A DNA stretch of 64,000 nucleotides, taken from Nostoc sp. 'Lobaria pulmonaria (5183) cyanobiont'. Lineage in GTDB: Bacteria; Cyanobacteriota; Cyanobacteriia; Cyanobacteriales; Nostocaceae. The DNA lies in the NCBI RefSeq assembly GCF_002949795.1, contig NZ_CP026692.1, positions 6,897,001 to 6,961,000 of the forward strand. Direction: 5' to 3'. The notes beneath the pieces are model-generated. The model saw only the letters and a program-made list of their open reading frames with translations, was not told the DNA's origin and ran no database searches. Position numbers and translations under genes: made by a program. Of this stretch, positions 17,031 to 25,777 are shown piece by piece. The stretch's first letter is position 1, and each line of letters begins with the position of its first letter.

Positions 17031-18203
17031 TTAATTAGCTCTAAGAATTCCTATACCAGCTTCTCTTTCAATGTAATCTGCTAAGTTGATAAAATCTTCA
17101 CGCGGGTAGCATCTTCCGCCAACTAGATCAAAGGCTAATCTACTGGCAGGATTTTCTGGATTTTCGAGTATATGTATACCCCAGTAGTAAAGTAGGTCGC
17201 TAGTCCGAATACAAACTTCTTCTGGATCTATACAATGAAATTTCTTATCTATTTTACTAATTTCTTTATAATTATTAGAATAGACTTCTTTTAAAAGCCT
17301 TAAACGCTTAATCCCAGGATCTTTAAAGTTGTTAACTAGTACGAATAAATCAGCTTTATTATTGATTTCACGTATTTCTTTAACAGTATCTTGAATAACT
17401 TTACCGTGCTTACTTATTCCCAGTGGATTGAAGGTTGTTGGGATAATACAATAATCTAATCGCTTAACTAGCTCTTGGGGATTACGCTCTAATGCTGGTG
17501 AGCAATCGCAAATTACTATTTGACAGTCACGTGCAGCATCTTCATCCCAATCATTTCCATCAAAAACTTGAATAGTTGTACCTACCCCTTTAGGATTGGG
17601 AACAAAAACCCCATCACCTACTAATTTTTGCAGATTTTGTTCTGGGTCTAAATCCACAAGTGCTACATTAAATCCTTGCAGCGCTAATGCTCCTGCTAAA
17701 TGACCTGCTACAGTTGTTTTTCCTACTCCGCCTTTACAGGTAAAAACTCCAAAATAAACTTTTTTTTGAGTTTTTGGCAGAGGGTCAGGATTATTTGGGC
17801 CATTAATGGCAACCAGCTTATTTTCATGGGCAATCCCACAGCGAATTTTAGTATCTTTACCCCAGGTTCTCATTAATGCCAATGCTGGGCCGCCAAATCC
17901 TTTTGTAGTTATGAACCAACCAAAATTAAATTTTTTACCTTCGTCAGAATCTAAAAAGTCAGCAAACTTTAAAAGCTGTGGCGCTGTTACATTACTTTTT
18001 AGCCATTTAACCTGAACAACAACAACTAGGTTTTCTTTTTTGACCACTAGATCGTAGCCAGGTTGATTGGTCTTTGCAGTTTCAACTGTCCAACCTGCTT
18101 TATGGATCAATTTCGCTACGTGCTGCTCAAAGTGGGTAAAATCCTGGATGAATTGTGGCTCTAATGATGACGACATAAACAGCTTTAGGTGTTTTGGTTC
18201 CAT
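17031..18203 (-). CDS. Fusion of a PD-(D/E)XK (Mrr-type) nuclease domain to a ParA-family ATPase
   Basis: A 390-residue two-domain protein. Residues about 15-130 match the Mrr/restriction-endonuclease fold: FEQHVAKLIHKAGW, then GYDLVV with D51, then VVVVQVKW with Q64-x-K66, i.e. the D...QxK variant usual for Mrr. Residues about 148-390 form a MinD/ParA ATPase: deviant Walker A KGGVGKTT (157-164) with the signature lysine K157, switch I DLDPEQN (184-190) and Walker B VICDCSP (230-236). ParA proteins dimerise on DNA in an ATP-dependent way; here a nuclease is attached to one. There is no ParB or parS-like repeat and no methylase beside it. Start ATG at 18203; a second Met lies at residue 10. 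Function unknown; candidates are defence, plasmid-derived maintenance or DNA repair. Confidence 0.85.
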   Translation of the reverse strand: MEPKHLKLFMSSSLEPQFIQDFTHFEQHVAKLIHKAGWTVETAKTNQPGYDLVVKKENLVVVVQVKWLKSNVTAPQLLKFADFLDSDEGKKFNFGWFITTKGFGGPALALMRTWGKDTKIRCGIAHENKLVAINGPNNPDPLPKTQKKVYFGVFTCKGGVGKTTVAGHLAGALALQGFNVALVDLDPEQNLQKLVGDGVFVPNPKGVGTTIQVFDGNDWDEDAARDCQIVICDCSPALERNPQELVKRLDYCIIPTTFNPLGISKHGKVIQDTVKEIREINNKADLFVLVNNFKDPGIKRLRLLKEVYSNNYKEISKIDKKFHCIDPEEVCIRTSDLLYYWGIHILENPENPASRLAFDLVGGRCYPREDFINLADYIEREAGIGILRAN

Positions 18204-18217
18204 GTAGTAGTATGTAA

Positions 18218-18228
18218 TACAGTATACT
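18218..18228 (-). promoter_or_regulatory. Candidate promoter/operator AGTATACTGTA upstream of the ParA-fusion gene
   Basis: On the minus strand the sequence AGTATACTGTATTACATACT ends 5 nt before the ATG. It contains a good -10 box (TATACT) and an overlapping TGTA-T-TACA dyad. The same 11-mer occurs upstream of the XRE-pentapeptide gene at 45245-45255. Confidence 0.4.
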
Positions 18229-18459
18229 CTACCAAAATCAACCCTGACCGTATAGTTGATTTATTTACGTAACATGAATCACTATCCCTCTGTCTTTCAG
18301 AAAAAAAACCATACTCTGATATAAATTAACAGCAAAGTTACATCTGATTTCAATAAATATAAATACCCTAAAATATACAGCTTTCATAAAATTTTCAATA
18401 AGTTGCACTGGTCGCTACACACAAACCAACAATGTTCAGTTAAGCTGTAAGCGCTATGA

Positions 18460-19311
18460 TTGAGCTTTATTGAACGTTTTATGCATTGGTTGTTATCTGG
18501 GCCGTTGAGTACAGAAGCATTGACGGTTAACATTGCAGGGTTGCCTGCATCGTTACAAGGTAAGAAGCTGGTGCAATTGTCAGATTTTCACTACGATGGT
18601 TTGCGGCTGTCGGAAAAGATGTTAGAAAAAGCGATCGCAGTGACTAACGAAGCTAAACCAGATTTAATTTTATTAACTGGTGACTACGTAACTGACGATC
18701 CTACACCAATTCACCAACTGGTACTTCGACTCAAACATCTGCAAAGTCGCAGTGGTATCTATGCTATTCTTGGCAATCACGATATACATTACAGACAGGC
18801 AAAAGTATTAGTTACAGAAGCCCTTACTAATATTGGAATTCACGTCCTTTGGAATGAAATTGCTTATCCATTAGGAAAAGAATTGCCACTCGTTGGACTG
18901 GCTGATAGTTGGTCACGGGAATTCTACCCCGCAACAGTTATGAACCAGCTAGACCCCGACACACCCTGCATCGTTTTATCTCACAACCCAGATACTGCGG
19001 AGATATTACAAAGATGGCGAGTTGATTTACAATTATCTGGTCATACTCACGGTGGTCAAATCGTGATTCCCGGAATTGGCCCTGCGGCGTTGTTTTACGA
19101 AAAGCTTGTAAAAAAAATACCCAGAAAAGTGCGGCGTCGATTCCCATTTTTAGAAATAAATGTTTCTGTAGTCAACCATTGGGAATGGGCGCAGGGTTTG
19201 CATCGGCTAGGTAAAAATCAGCTATATGTCAATCGTGGTTTGGGAACTTACCTCCCAGGACGCTTATTTTGCCGCCCAGAAGTTACTATAATTACCCTAC
19301 AAGGTGAGTAG
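18460..19311 (+). CDS. Calcineurin-like metallophosphoesterase (YkuE/LpxG-like), copy 1
   Basis: A 283-residue metal-dependent phosphoesterase. All five family motifs are intact: LSDFHYDG (D-x-H), LTGDYVTDD (GD), ILGNHDIHY (GNHD), VLSHNPD and the terminal GHTHGG. The family includes UDP-diacylglucosamine hydrolases and other phosphodiesterases; the substrate here is unknown. The frame starts with TTG at 18460 (an out-of-frame ATG lies 5 nt earlier), or at the ATG at 18481 shared with copy 2. There is no signal peptide. Both copies are preceded by the same AAGCTGTAAGCGCT sequence, so the duplication included the leader. Confidence 0.92.
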   Translation: MSFIERFMHWLLSGPLSTEALTVNIAGLPASLQGKKLVQLSDFHYDGLRLSEKMLEKAIAVTNEAKPDLILLTGDYVTDDPTPIHQLVLRLKHLQSRSGIYAILGNHDIHYRQAKVLVTEALTNIGIHVLWNEIAYPLGKELPLVGLADSWSREFYPATVMNQLDPDTPCIVLSHNPDTAEILQRWRVDLQLSGHTHGGQIVIPGIGPAALFYEKLVKKIPRKVRRRFPFLEINVSVVNHWEWAQGLHRLGKNQLYVNRGLGTYLPGRLFCRPEVTIITLQGE

Positions 19312-19477
19312 ATAATTCCAAATTCAAAATAAAAGAATACAATTACAGCAGGGATTCTGGCTAATCACTGCCTGAGAGAATTTAAATCAATGAATTAATT
19401 GTATCTGAAGTAGATGACATAAATTATTGCATTTTATCAAGTTACATTTTGATTTTTGGTAAGCTGTAAGCGCTGGT

Positions 19478-20332
19478 ATGAGGTGTATCGGTTGTCTTAT
19501 GCATTGGTTGTTTACAGGACATTTAAGAGTAGATAAAATAACGGTTAAGATTGCGGAACTTCCTGCATCTTTACAAGGTACAACGTTAGTACAGTTATCA
19601 GATTTTCACTATGATGGTTTGCGACTGTCGGAAGAGATGTTAGAAAAAGCGATCGCACTTACTAATGAAGCTGAACCAGATTTAATTCTATTAACTGGTG
19701 ACTACGTAACTGACGATCCCACACCAATTCACCAATTGGTGCTTCGACTCAAACATCTGCAAAGTCGCTGTGGTATCTACGCCGTACTTGGGAACCACGA
19801 TATCTATTACAGCCACTCCAAAGCAGAAGTTACACAAGCATTAACTAGCATTGGGGTTCACGTACTTTGGAATGAAATCGCCTATCCACTAGGAAAAGAA
19901 TTACCACTGGTAGGGCTAGCTGATTATTGGTCACGGGAATTTTACCCCGCACTAGTCATGAATCAACTAGACTCGCTTACACCGCGCATCGTTTTATCTC
20001 ATAACCCAGATACAGCCAAGATATTGCAACAATGGCGCGTAGATTTACAACTATCTGGTCATACCCACGGTGGTCACATCGTCATTCCGGGCATTGGGCC
20101 TGTAGTACTTTATTATAAAAAGCTCCTCAAACAAATTCCCAAAAAATTGCGGCGTTGGGTAACATTTTTCTTAGGAGACTGCTCAAAAGTAGTGCGATAT
20201 TGGGAGTGGGCGCAAGGGTTTCACAAGGTAGAAGAAAATCAACTATATGTTAATCGTGGTTTAGGAACTTATAAACCAGGACGTTTATTTTGTCCGCCGG
20301 AAGTGACTGTAATTACTTTAATTCGTCATTAG
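19478..20332 (+). CDS. Calcineurin-like metallophosphoesterase, copy 2
   Basis: A 284-residue tandem paralogue of the preceding gene, nearly identical through residues 35-215 (same LSDFHYDG, GDYVTD, GNHD, SHNPD and GHTHGG motifs) and more divergent in the 40 residues after the last motif. It starts at a proper ATG (19478). The 166-bp gap between copies has no terminator, so cotranscription is possible. Retention of all metal ligands in both copies argues that both are functional. Confidence 0.92.
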   Translation: MRCIGCLMHWLFTGHLRVDKITVKIAELPASLQGTTLVQLSDFHYDGLRLSEEMLEKAIALTNEAEPDLILLTGDYVTDDPTPIHQLVLRLKHLQSRCGIYAVLGNHDIYYSHSKAEVTQALTSIGVHVLWNEIAYPLGKELPLVGLADYWSREFYPALVMNQLDSLTPRIVLSHNPDTAKILQQWRVDLQLSGHTHGGHIVIPGIGPVVLYYKKLLKQIPKKLRRWVTFFLGDCSKVVRYWEWAQGFHKVEENQLYVNRGLGTYKPGRLFCPPEVTVITLIRH

Positions 20333-20881
20333 TCATTGGTCATTGATCATTGGTGATTGGTCTAAATAAATCACAAAGGACAAATGACAGCCTTCACTGG
20401 TCAAAGTGCAATTTAAATACATAAACTCAAAGCAGAAACCGCCTGAAGCTACGATAGATAAATCTCAATAGCTTGGGGCGGTTCCTTGAAGATTGGATAA
20501 TTCAGAAATGACTAACTTAAAATTTGGTGGACAGTATTCGCGTTGGCGTAGCCCGTCGTAGACATCGCTTCACTCAGAATTGCACATCCTTATATTCCAA
20601 CTAGGCAGGCATTTTCTGGCTGTGCGTTCTAAAACCTCCAAAACAACTCATTGAACTTAAGGCAAAAACACATTCAACGGATGCCACAACCAATCATAGT
20701 GATCGCCAGAAGATTAGAGCAGGAGGCACAGGCTCTAACTTGAAAGTTTTTGTTTAACTTTTAACCTGTTTGTACCTTGGTCTTAATCTAGCATTGTGTT
20801 TATTTAGCTACAAGACACCTTTACTAAACTTGAATACCATTAATTTATCGCAATAATTCAGAAATCTTCCTTAAAAATTGT
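20333..20881. other. Intergenic stretch with a dispersed repeat, no gene seen
   Basis: About 550 bp. It starts with TCATTAGTCATTGGTCATTG-type short repeats, contains the GC-rich dispersed element at about 20540-20568 and otherwise shows no coding-like frame. Confidence 0.5.
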
Positions 20882-20925
20882 CCCACTTGGTAATATTGGC
20901 ATTCACGCCAACATTACCAAGTGGG
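20882..20925 (-). terminator. Long hairpin downstream of the 20944 gene
   Basis: A 19-bp stem (CCCACTTGGTAATATTGGC with GCCAACATTACCAAGTGGG, one mismatch) around a six-base loop. On the minus strand it lies 18 nt after the stop codon and is followed by ACAATTTTTAAGG, consistent with a terminator. Confidence 0.8.
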
Positions 20926-20943
20926 CTGAAAGTTCAGAACCCG

Positions 20944-21693
20944 TTATTGAGCAGAATCGCCTGCGGTAGAAGAACTGCTATTAGATGTACTGTTTGACTG
21001 GTCTACTCCTTGAGGTGTAGTACTTTTAGAAGTGTCACTTTTCGTACTAGGAGCAACAGTATTAGTAGAACTATCGTTCTGCGAAGCCGGAGTATTAGTA
21101 GTTGGACTCGTCGCCGGACTTTGTGTCGCTTTAGGGGCTGGCTGGGTTACAGAAGGTGCTTTTTCTGCCGCAGGCTGCTGGGGTGGAATAGTAATGTTAA
21201 TATCCGGTTGGCGAGGTGCAGACGGAGGTGTAACCTGCTGTTGGGGAACAGGAACAGCAACAGGAACAGGTACTTCCTTAATGGTTTCGATTATCTTCGT
21301 TTGTGGTTGAGGAGATGTACTGGGCGTTGGACTACTCTTACTCGGTACAGGAACCACAACCGGCACAGTATTGTTAACTGCTGCGTTATTCTGCTGGTTG
21401 AAGTACCAAACCCCACCTATAACCAAACCAAGCAGGGAAGTAATGATAATACCCAACAGCAAACCACCACTAGCATTGTTTTCATCACGCTGGGCTAAAT
21501 CTGCTTGCTGGTAGTTACGCTCAACATTTCGACCATTTACGTAACCGTTAGTGTAAGAGTTGGGATTAGCTGCGCTATTCTTGACTGTTTCAGTGGTTCG
21601 TGTCAAGTCAGTATGAGTATTACCATTAATATCAGTGTAAGATTCTTGCTTGACTTCACTGTTTTTGATTTCGCGTTCATTGGGAATAGACAT
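20944..21693 (-). CDS. Single-pass membrane protein with a Pro/Thr/Ser-rich tail, function unknown
   Basis: A 249-residue protein: a hydrophilic N-terminal 75 residues with several NG/YTN motifs, one transmembrane helix (about 76-98, GGLLLGIIITSLLGLVIGGV), then 150 residues of low-complexity sequence with repeated PVPVAVPVP, PQPQ and PPQQP runs and a Ser/Thr/Asn-rich end. The shape is that of a membrane-anchored protein whose tail crosses or binds the cell wall. No enzymatic domain is visible. Its 5' side faces the WD40 remnant. The strong hairpin downstream supports a genuine transcription unit. Confidence 0.75.
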   Translation of the reverse strand: MSIPNEREIKNSEVKQESYTDINGNTHTDLTRTTETVKNSAANPNSYTNGYVNGRNVERNYQQADLAQRDENNASGGLLLGIIITSLLGLVIGGVWYFNQQNNAAVNNTVPVVVPVPSKSSPTPSTSPQPQTKIIETIKEVPVPVAVPVPQQQVTPPSAPRQPDINITIPPQQPAAEKAPSVTQPAPKATQSPATSPTTNTPASQNDSSTNTVAPSTKSDTSKSTTPQGVDQSNSTSNSSSSTAGDSAQ

Positions 21694-22011
21694 AGCCGTT
21701 GATTTAACTCCTCAGATTAAGATATTGATGAACTAAAGCTTTGTGAAAACAAGAGATTTTAATGAACTGAAAATATATGTTGCTGATAAATATTGAGTCT
21801 TATTTGCTACTCAACTGTTGGTAATCTCAGAATAACCTCTGCTCTCAAACAAGTGGCTCTATCTCCAGGGAGTTAATACTTAATCTTTAGAGAGTTAATA
21901 CTTAATCAAGAGAAAGAGTATCCCAAAGATGGATGTTATTAAACTGTCAGTTAATGAATTGATCGAAAAATCTAACAACTTGCTTCAATTCTCTAAATTT
22001 TTAATTTGTTA

Positions 22012-22278
22012 TTATATATCGCATCGCCAAAGCTTAATGGTCATATCTCGACTACCGCTAACCAAAGTTTTGCCATCAGGACTGAAAGCGACAGAGTTAA
22101 CCCAATCTGAATGGTTATCCAAAGTGTAAAGTTCTTGTCCCGTGTTAACATCCCATAGCTTCACAGTACAATCTGCACTACCACTAGCAAGATGCTGACC
22201 ATCGGGACTAAAAGCGATCGCACAAACATAGCTGCGATGTCCAGCAAGAATATTAATTAGCTTATCTGTACTACTGTT
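22012..22278 (-). pseudogene. Disconnected last two WD40 blades of the 22279 gene
   Basis: In the same frame as the gene upstream, after its TAA stop (22279-22281), the minus strand continues NSSTDKLINILAGHRSYVC, AIAFSPDGQHLASGSADCTV, KLWDVNTGQELYTLDN, HSDWVNSVAFSPDGKTLVSG, SRDMTIKLWRCDI and stop. These are two further WD40 units without damage. The stop stands where the conserved Trp of IKLW should be. With these units the propeller would have exactly seven blades. Confidence 0.85.
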
Positions 22279-23460
22279 TTATAGCTTGATAGTTTGGTCA
22301 TAACTGCCACTAGCTAAAATTTGCCCATCAAGGCTGATAGCAACACACATCACCCAACCTGAATGCCCGTTGAGAGTTTGCAGCAGTTTTCTACTCTTAA
22401 AATTCCATAGCTTAATGGTATTATCCGCACCGCTACTTACAAAAATCTGTTGTTTTGGGCAAGTAGTAAGGGAGTAAATGAAGGAAGAATGACCTTTGAG
22501 GACTTGCAGTAATTGCCCCATCTCTATATGGGAAATCTTGATAGTAGTATCTGTACCGCCACTCAGGATAGTTTGACCATCTGGACTAATGATTACAGAA
22601 AAAACTGGAGTTGAATGTACTTTGAGTGTCTTGAATAATTTACCTGTAGACATTTGCCAAATCATTATGCTGCTGTCATCACTGCTACTAACCAGAGTTT
22701 GGCTATCTGGGCTAAAGGCTAGGCATCTTACCCATTTGGTATGACTAGTGAGAGTATGTAGTAATTTCCCTGTGTCGAGATGCCAAATATTGATAGTATT
22801 ATCACTACTTCCACTAGCCAAAGTTTGCCCATCTGGACTGATTGCAGTTGTAAAAACCCAGTTCTGATGAGTCAGGGTGTGTACACATTTCCAGGGTGAA
22901 GGTTGAGACTGTGATTCAAGTGGTGGCGACGTTGGTGGCTTTGGCGGCGGCGATGTCGGTTTGGGTGGTGGTGGCTTTGGCGATACTTTTTTCTGTTTCA
23001 GTTCCAGTTCTCTGGCATTTTTAAAATCTGACTTGGCTCTATTTTCATATCCTAGTTTCGAGCAAGCAAGCCCTCGGTATTTGTAGGCTTCAAAGTAGTT
23101 GGGGTTGAGACGAATCGCTTGGGTAAAGTTTTCAATTGCTTCACTATATTTTCCTTTTTGAGCTTTCTCCATGCCCAGTTTGTAGAAACTTTCAGCATTA
23201 GATGGAGTGAAATCAATTTTGGTAGAAGTGGAAGCAGATTGATTTGTCTCATTTGGCTGATAAGACTTTAATCTTGCATAAGCTTGATTGATTTCTTTGA
23301 TTTTTTCTTCTGCTTCTAGCTTTTGCTCCGGTTCAATAAAACAATCTGGATGCCAAGTCTTAGCCATCTGGCGGTAAGCTTGCTTGACCTCATCAGCAGA
23401 TGCACCTGGTTTTAATCCAAGGATATCGTAAATATGATTTATATCGAAGCGATCGCTCAT
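22279..23460 (-). CDS. J-domain/TPR/WD40 fusion protein, truncated by a nonsense codon
   Basis: A 393-residue product in its present form. Residues 1-70 are a J-domain (YDILGLKPGASADEVKQAYR, then WHPDCF in place of the usual HPD context, i.e. HPD retained). About 88-150 are two TPR units (AESFYKLGMEKAQKGKYSEA). A proline-rich linker (about 158-185) leads into WD40 units from 195. Five units are encoded before the stop, the fifth cut after TIKL. Two more lie in frame beyond it (22012-22278). J-domain proteins stimulate Hsp70; here TPR and WD40 would choose the client. A five-blade remainder probably cannot close a propeller, so the product is either unstable or depends on stop readthrough. Confidence 0.85.
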   Translation of the reverse strand: MSDRFDINHIYDILGLKPGASADEVKQAYRQMAKTWHPDCFIEPEQKLEAEEKIKEINQAYARLKSYQPNETNQSASTSTKIDFTPSNAESFYKLGMEKAQKGKYSEAIENFTQAIRLNPNYFEAYKYRGLACSKLGYENRAKSDFKNARELELKQKKVSPKPPPPKPTSPPPKPPTSPPLESQSQPSPWKCVHTLTHQNWVFTTAISPDGQTLASGSSDNTINIWHLDTGKLLHTLTSHTKWVRCLAFSPDSQTLVSSSDDSSIMIWQMSTGKLFKTLKVHSTPVFSVIISPDGQTILSGGTDTTIKISHIEMGQLLQVLKGHSSFIYSLTTCPKQQIFVSSGADNTIKLWNFKSRKLLQTLNGHSGWVMCVAISLDGQILASGSYDQTIKL

Positions 23461-23576
23461 ACTAAGAAATCAGCAGCAAATCTTACTACACTTAGTATTC
23501 CCAAGTATAAGTAGTATCTAACTCCATCTCTGGTGTCGCCATCTGAAGTGTCTTAAACTATATTCGCTCCTTATCT

Positions 23577-24185
23577 CTAACGCCGATTTAGTCTTAGTAA
23601 ACTTTTTATCCTCTGACAAAATCTTTCTACTAGAGGTCTAGGTTTTGATACATATCTAGGCGATCGCGATCTACGCGTACTCCCTGGATTTATTAACTCT
23701 TCTTCTATTTGTGCAGCTTTATTTAAGTCTGAAGCGGCTCTATATTCATATCCTAATTGTGAGCAAACTAGCCCACGATATTTATATGCATCAACATAGT
23801 GAGGATTAAGACCAATTGCGTGCGTAAAATCTGCGATCGCATCCTCATATCTGCCTTGTGTAGCATTTTCTACTCCTAAATTATAGAAAGTTTCTGCATC
23901 CCAACGATTGACAGATATTTTTGGGGGATTTTTAGGCGAAGATGAAGATGGGTTTTCAGGAATAGGTGGCTCAGATGGAATTTCAGATTTGAGCCTGTTG
24001 TAAGCTGCGTTGATTGATTTTATTTTTTCTTCAGCTTCCTGTTTTTGCCTTTGATCGACAAAGCGATCGGGATGCCAAATTTTCACCAGTTTACGGTAAG
24101 TTCGCTTCACCTGTGCTTGAGACGCACCGGGTTCCAGCCCAAGAATTTCATAAGCATCATTAATATCGAAGCGATCGTCGCGCAT
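23577..24185 (-). CDS. J-domain/TPR protein
   Basis: A 202-residue paralogue of the upstream part of the 22279 gene: a J-domain at 5-70 (AYEILGLEPGASQAQVKRTY, KIWHPDRF with HPD intact) and TPR units at about 100-160 (AETFYNLGVENATQGRYEDA). It ends in an Arg/Ser-rich basic tail (STRRSRSPRY) where the paralogue has its proline linker and WD40 domain. Tandem with the longer gene, same strand, 116 bp apart. Probably a co-chaperone for an Hsp70 such as the one at 11183; that pairing is inference. Confidence 0.9.
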   Translation of the reverse strand: MRDDRFDINDAYEILGLEPGASQAQVKRTYRKLVKIWHPDRFVDQRQKQEAEEKIKSINAAYNRLKSEIPSEPPIPENPSSSSPKNPPKISVNRWDAETFYNLGVENATQGRYEDAIADFTHAIGLNPHYVDAYKYRGLVCSQLGYEYRAASDLNKAAQIEEELINPGSTRRSRSPRYVSKPRPLVERFCQRIKSLLRLNRR

Positions 24186-24214
24186 ACTGAAAAAATCGGC
24201 AATTAGATAAATCT

Positions 24215-25303
24215 ATGTTAACTATTCCTCTAAATTCTCTCCAAACACCCCATTCTGGCTATCACTGGGATGGTAGTAATCGCCGCTTCTTTGAAGGTTG
24301 GTATTACCGCGTCACGTTACCGGAAATTGGGCAAACATTCGCCTTTATGTACTCTATTGAAGATCCCATCGGCGGTAAACCTTACAGTGGCGGTGCAGCT
24401 CAAATCCTCGGCCCGGATGATGAGTACCTTTGCCGTACTTTTCCTGATGTCAACAAATTTTGGGGTAGTCGGGATGTTTTGGGTTTAGGTCATTGGGGTA
24501 AAAATAATTTGCAAGTTTCTCCCCTATACTTACTCCCAGCAGAGTTTGAGTATCATGTCCAAGAAGGTTATCAAGCCACAGCCACCTTGAATCAGGGAAT
24601 AATTCGCGAACGCGCCACCAATAATTATTGCCGTTGGCAGTATGAAATTCAACCAGTATACGGTTGGGGCAATCAAAATGCTATTCAGCAATCAACCGCA
24701 GGCTGGCTGTCATTCTTGCAGATTTTTGAACCTGGATGGCAAATTTTGATGGCTCATGGTTTAGCCAGTGGGAAGATTGACTGGAATGGCAAAATCTACG
24801 AATTCACTAACGCCCCAGCTTACGGTGAGAAAAATTGGGGTGGTGCTTTTCCTCAGAAATGGTTTTGGATAAATTGTAATTGCTTCGAGGACGAACCCGA
24901 CTTAGCATTAACTGCTGGCGGTGGACGGCGGGGTGTGCTGTGGTGGATGGAATCTGTAGCGATGATTGGACTGCACTATCAAGGCAAGTTTTATGAATTT
25001 GTTCCCTGGAATTCACAAGTAGAGTGGGAAATTCAGCCTTGGGGTAGGTGGCAAATGAAAGCTAGCAACTCTAATTATGAAATTGAATTAACAGGAACCA
25101 CAGATTTATCTGGTACACCTCTACGTGCGCCCACAGCAGAAGGTTTAATATACTGTTGCCGGGACACCATGCAAGGAAAACTAAATTTAGAGTTACGAGA
25201 ACTAAATGGGAGAAAATCTAAAATAATTTTAAAAGCAGAAAGTTTTCTTTGTGGTTTAGAAGTAGGCGGCGGCTCTTGGGATAATTTTTGGCAGTCTCCC
25301 TAA
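24215..25303 (+). CDS. Tocopherol cyclase
   Basis: A 362-residue homologue of plant VTE1 and Synechocystis Slr1737, which closes the chromanol ring in vitamin E synthesis. Diagnostic segments are HSGYHWDGSNRRFFEGWYYR near the start, FMYSIEDPIGG, GLGHWGKNN, the Trp-rich WGGAFPQKWFWINCN, and RGVLWWMESVAMIGLHYQG. Length is close to the bacterial family. It is divergent from the J-domain gene with only 29 bp between starts, so the promoters must overlap. Other tocopherol genes are not nearby. Confidence 0.95.
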   Translation: MLTIPLNSLQTPHSGYHWDGSNRRFFEGWYYRVTLPEIGQTFAFMYSIEDPIGGKPYSGGAAQILGPDDEYLCRTFPDVNKFWGSRDVLGLGHWGKNNLQVSPLYLLPAEFEYHVQEGYQATATLNQGIIRERATNNYCRWQYEIQPVYGWGNQNAIQQSTAGWLSFLQIFEPGWQILMAHGLASGKIDWNGKIYEFTNAPAYGEKNWGGAFPQKWFWINCNCFEDEPDLALTAGGGRRGVLWWMESVAMIGLHYQGKFYEFVPWNSQVEWEIQPWGRWQMKASNSNYEIELTGTTDLSGTPLRAPTAEGLIYCCRDTMQGKLNLELRELNGRKSKIILKAESFLCGLEVGGGSWDNFWQSP

Positions 25304-25336
25304 AACTACTGCTATAATTATATATGCTTCGCAGTT

Positions 25337-25410
25337 GGGGTTGTAGCTCAGTTGGATAGAGCGGACGCCTCCTAAGCGTCAGGTCGTGCGTTCAAGTCGC
25401 ACCAGTCCCG
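25337..25410 (+). tRNA. tRNA-Arg (CCT)
   Basis: A 74-nt cloverleaf. Acceptor arm GGGGTTG pairs with CAGTCCC (including G-T pairs), D arm GCTCAGTTGGATAGAGC, anticodon arm GACGCCTCCTAAGCGTC with anticodon CCT, T arm GTGCGTTCAAGTCGCAC, discriminator G. CCA is not encoded. Confidence 0.95.
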
Positions 25411-25573
25411 TTATGTTCAGACAATTGATATATATCAATTCACAGGGTAAGAGCATTGCTGTGCCTCTAACAGTAGTATGCCAGTTCGCCCAAGTCGGCA
25501 TATCCGCTCACGCAACTGGCTCCTATATTCTGTGCGATTGAGAACTACTAGATAAAGTGGTTAGAACCCTTTG

Positions 25574-25774
25574 ATGAATCGTCCGATATCGGTTAGGATA
25601 ATCCATCAATTACATCCATTAGAGGAAAAACTCCAGGCACGCTTAATCGCGCTGTTACACGAAAACCAGCCAAATTTATATTTGGGCAGATTCTTTAGAA
25701 GTTTGCTACTCTACTATCAATTGTTTTTTCTTATATCCAGAGAAAATTGTGCACTAAGTAAATTAAGTTATTGA
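25574..25774 (+). CDS. Small ORF upstream of the YdcF gene, doubtful
   Basis: A 66-codon frame from ATG 25574, ending 4 nt before the TTG start of the YdcF gene. It encodes MNRPISVRIIHQLHPLEEKL and a hydrophobic C-terminal half (LLLYYQLFFLIS). Close linkage to ydcF is the main argument for it; there is no clear ribosome-binding site. A 42-codon frame also exists at 25413-25541. Neither is recognised. Confidence 0.25.
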   Translation: MNRPISVRIIHQLHPLEEKLQARLIALLHENQPNLYLGRFFRSLLLYYQLFFLISRENCALSKLSY

Positions 25775-25777
25775 GCC

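Noticed and set aside
21010..21498. 162-codon Arg/Ser-rich frame opposite the 20944 gene
   Set aside because: Antisense of the low-complexity Pro/Thr/Ser tail; composition is an artefact.
25337..25410. tRNA-Arg as an integration site of a genomic island
   Set aside because: No integrase gene and no repeat of the tRNA 3' end were found downstream in the window.
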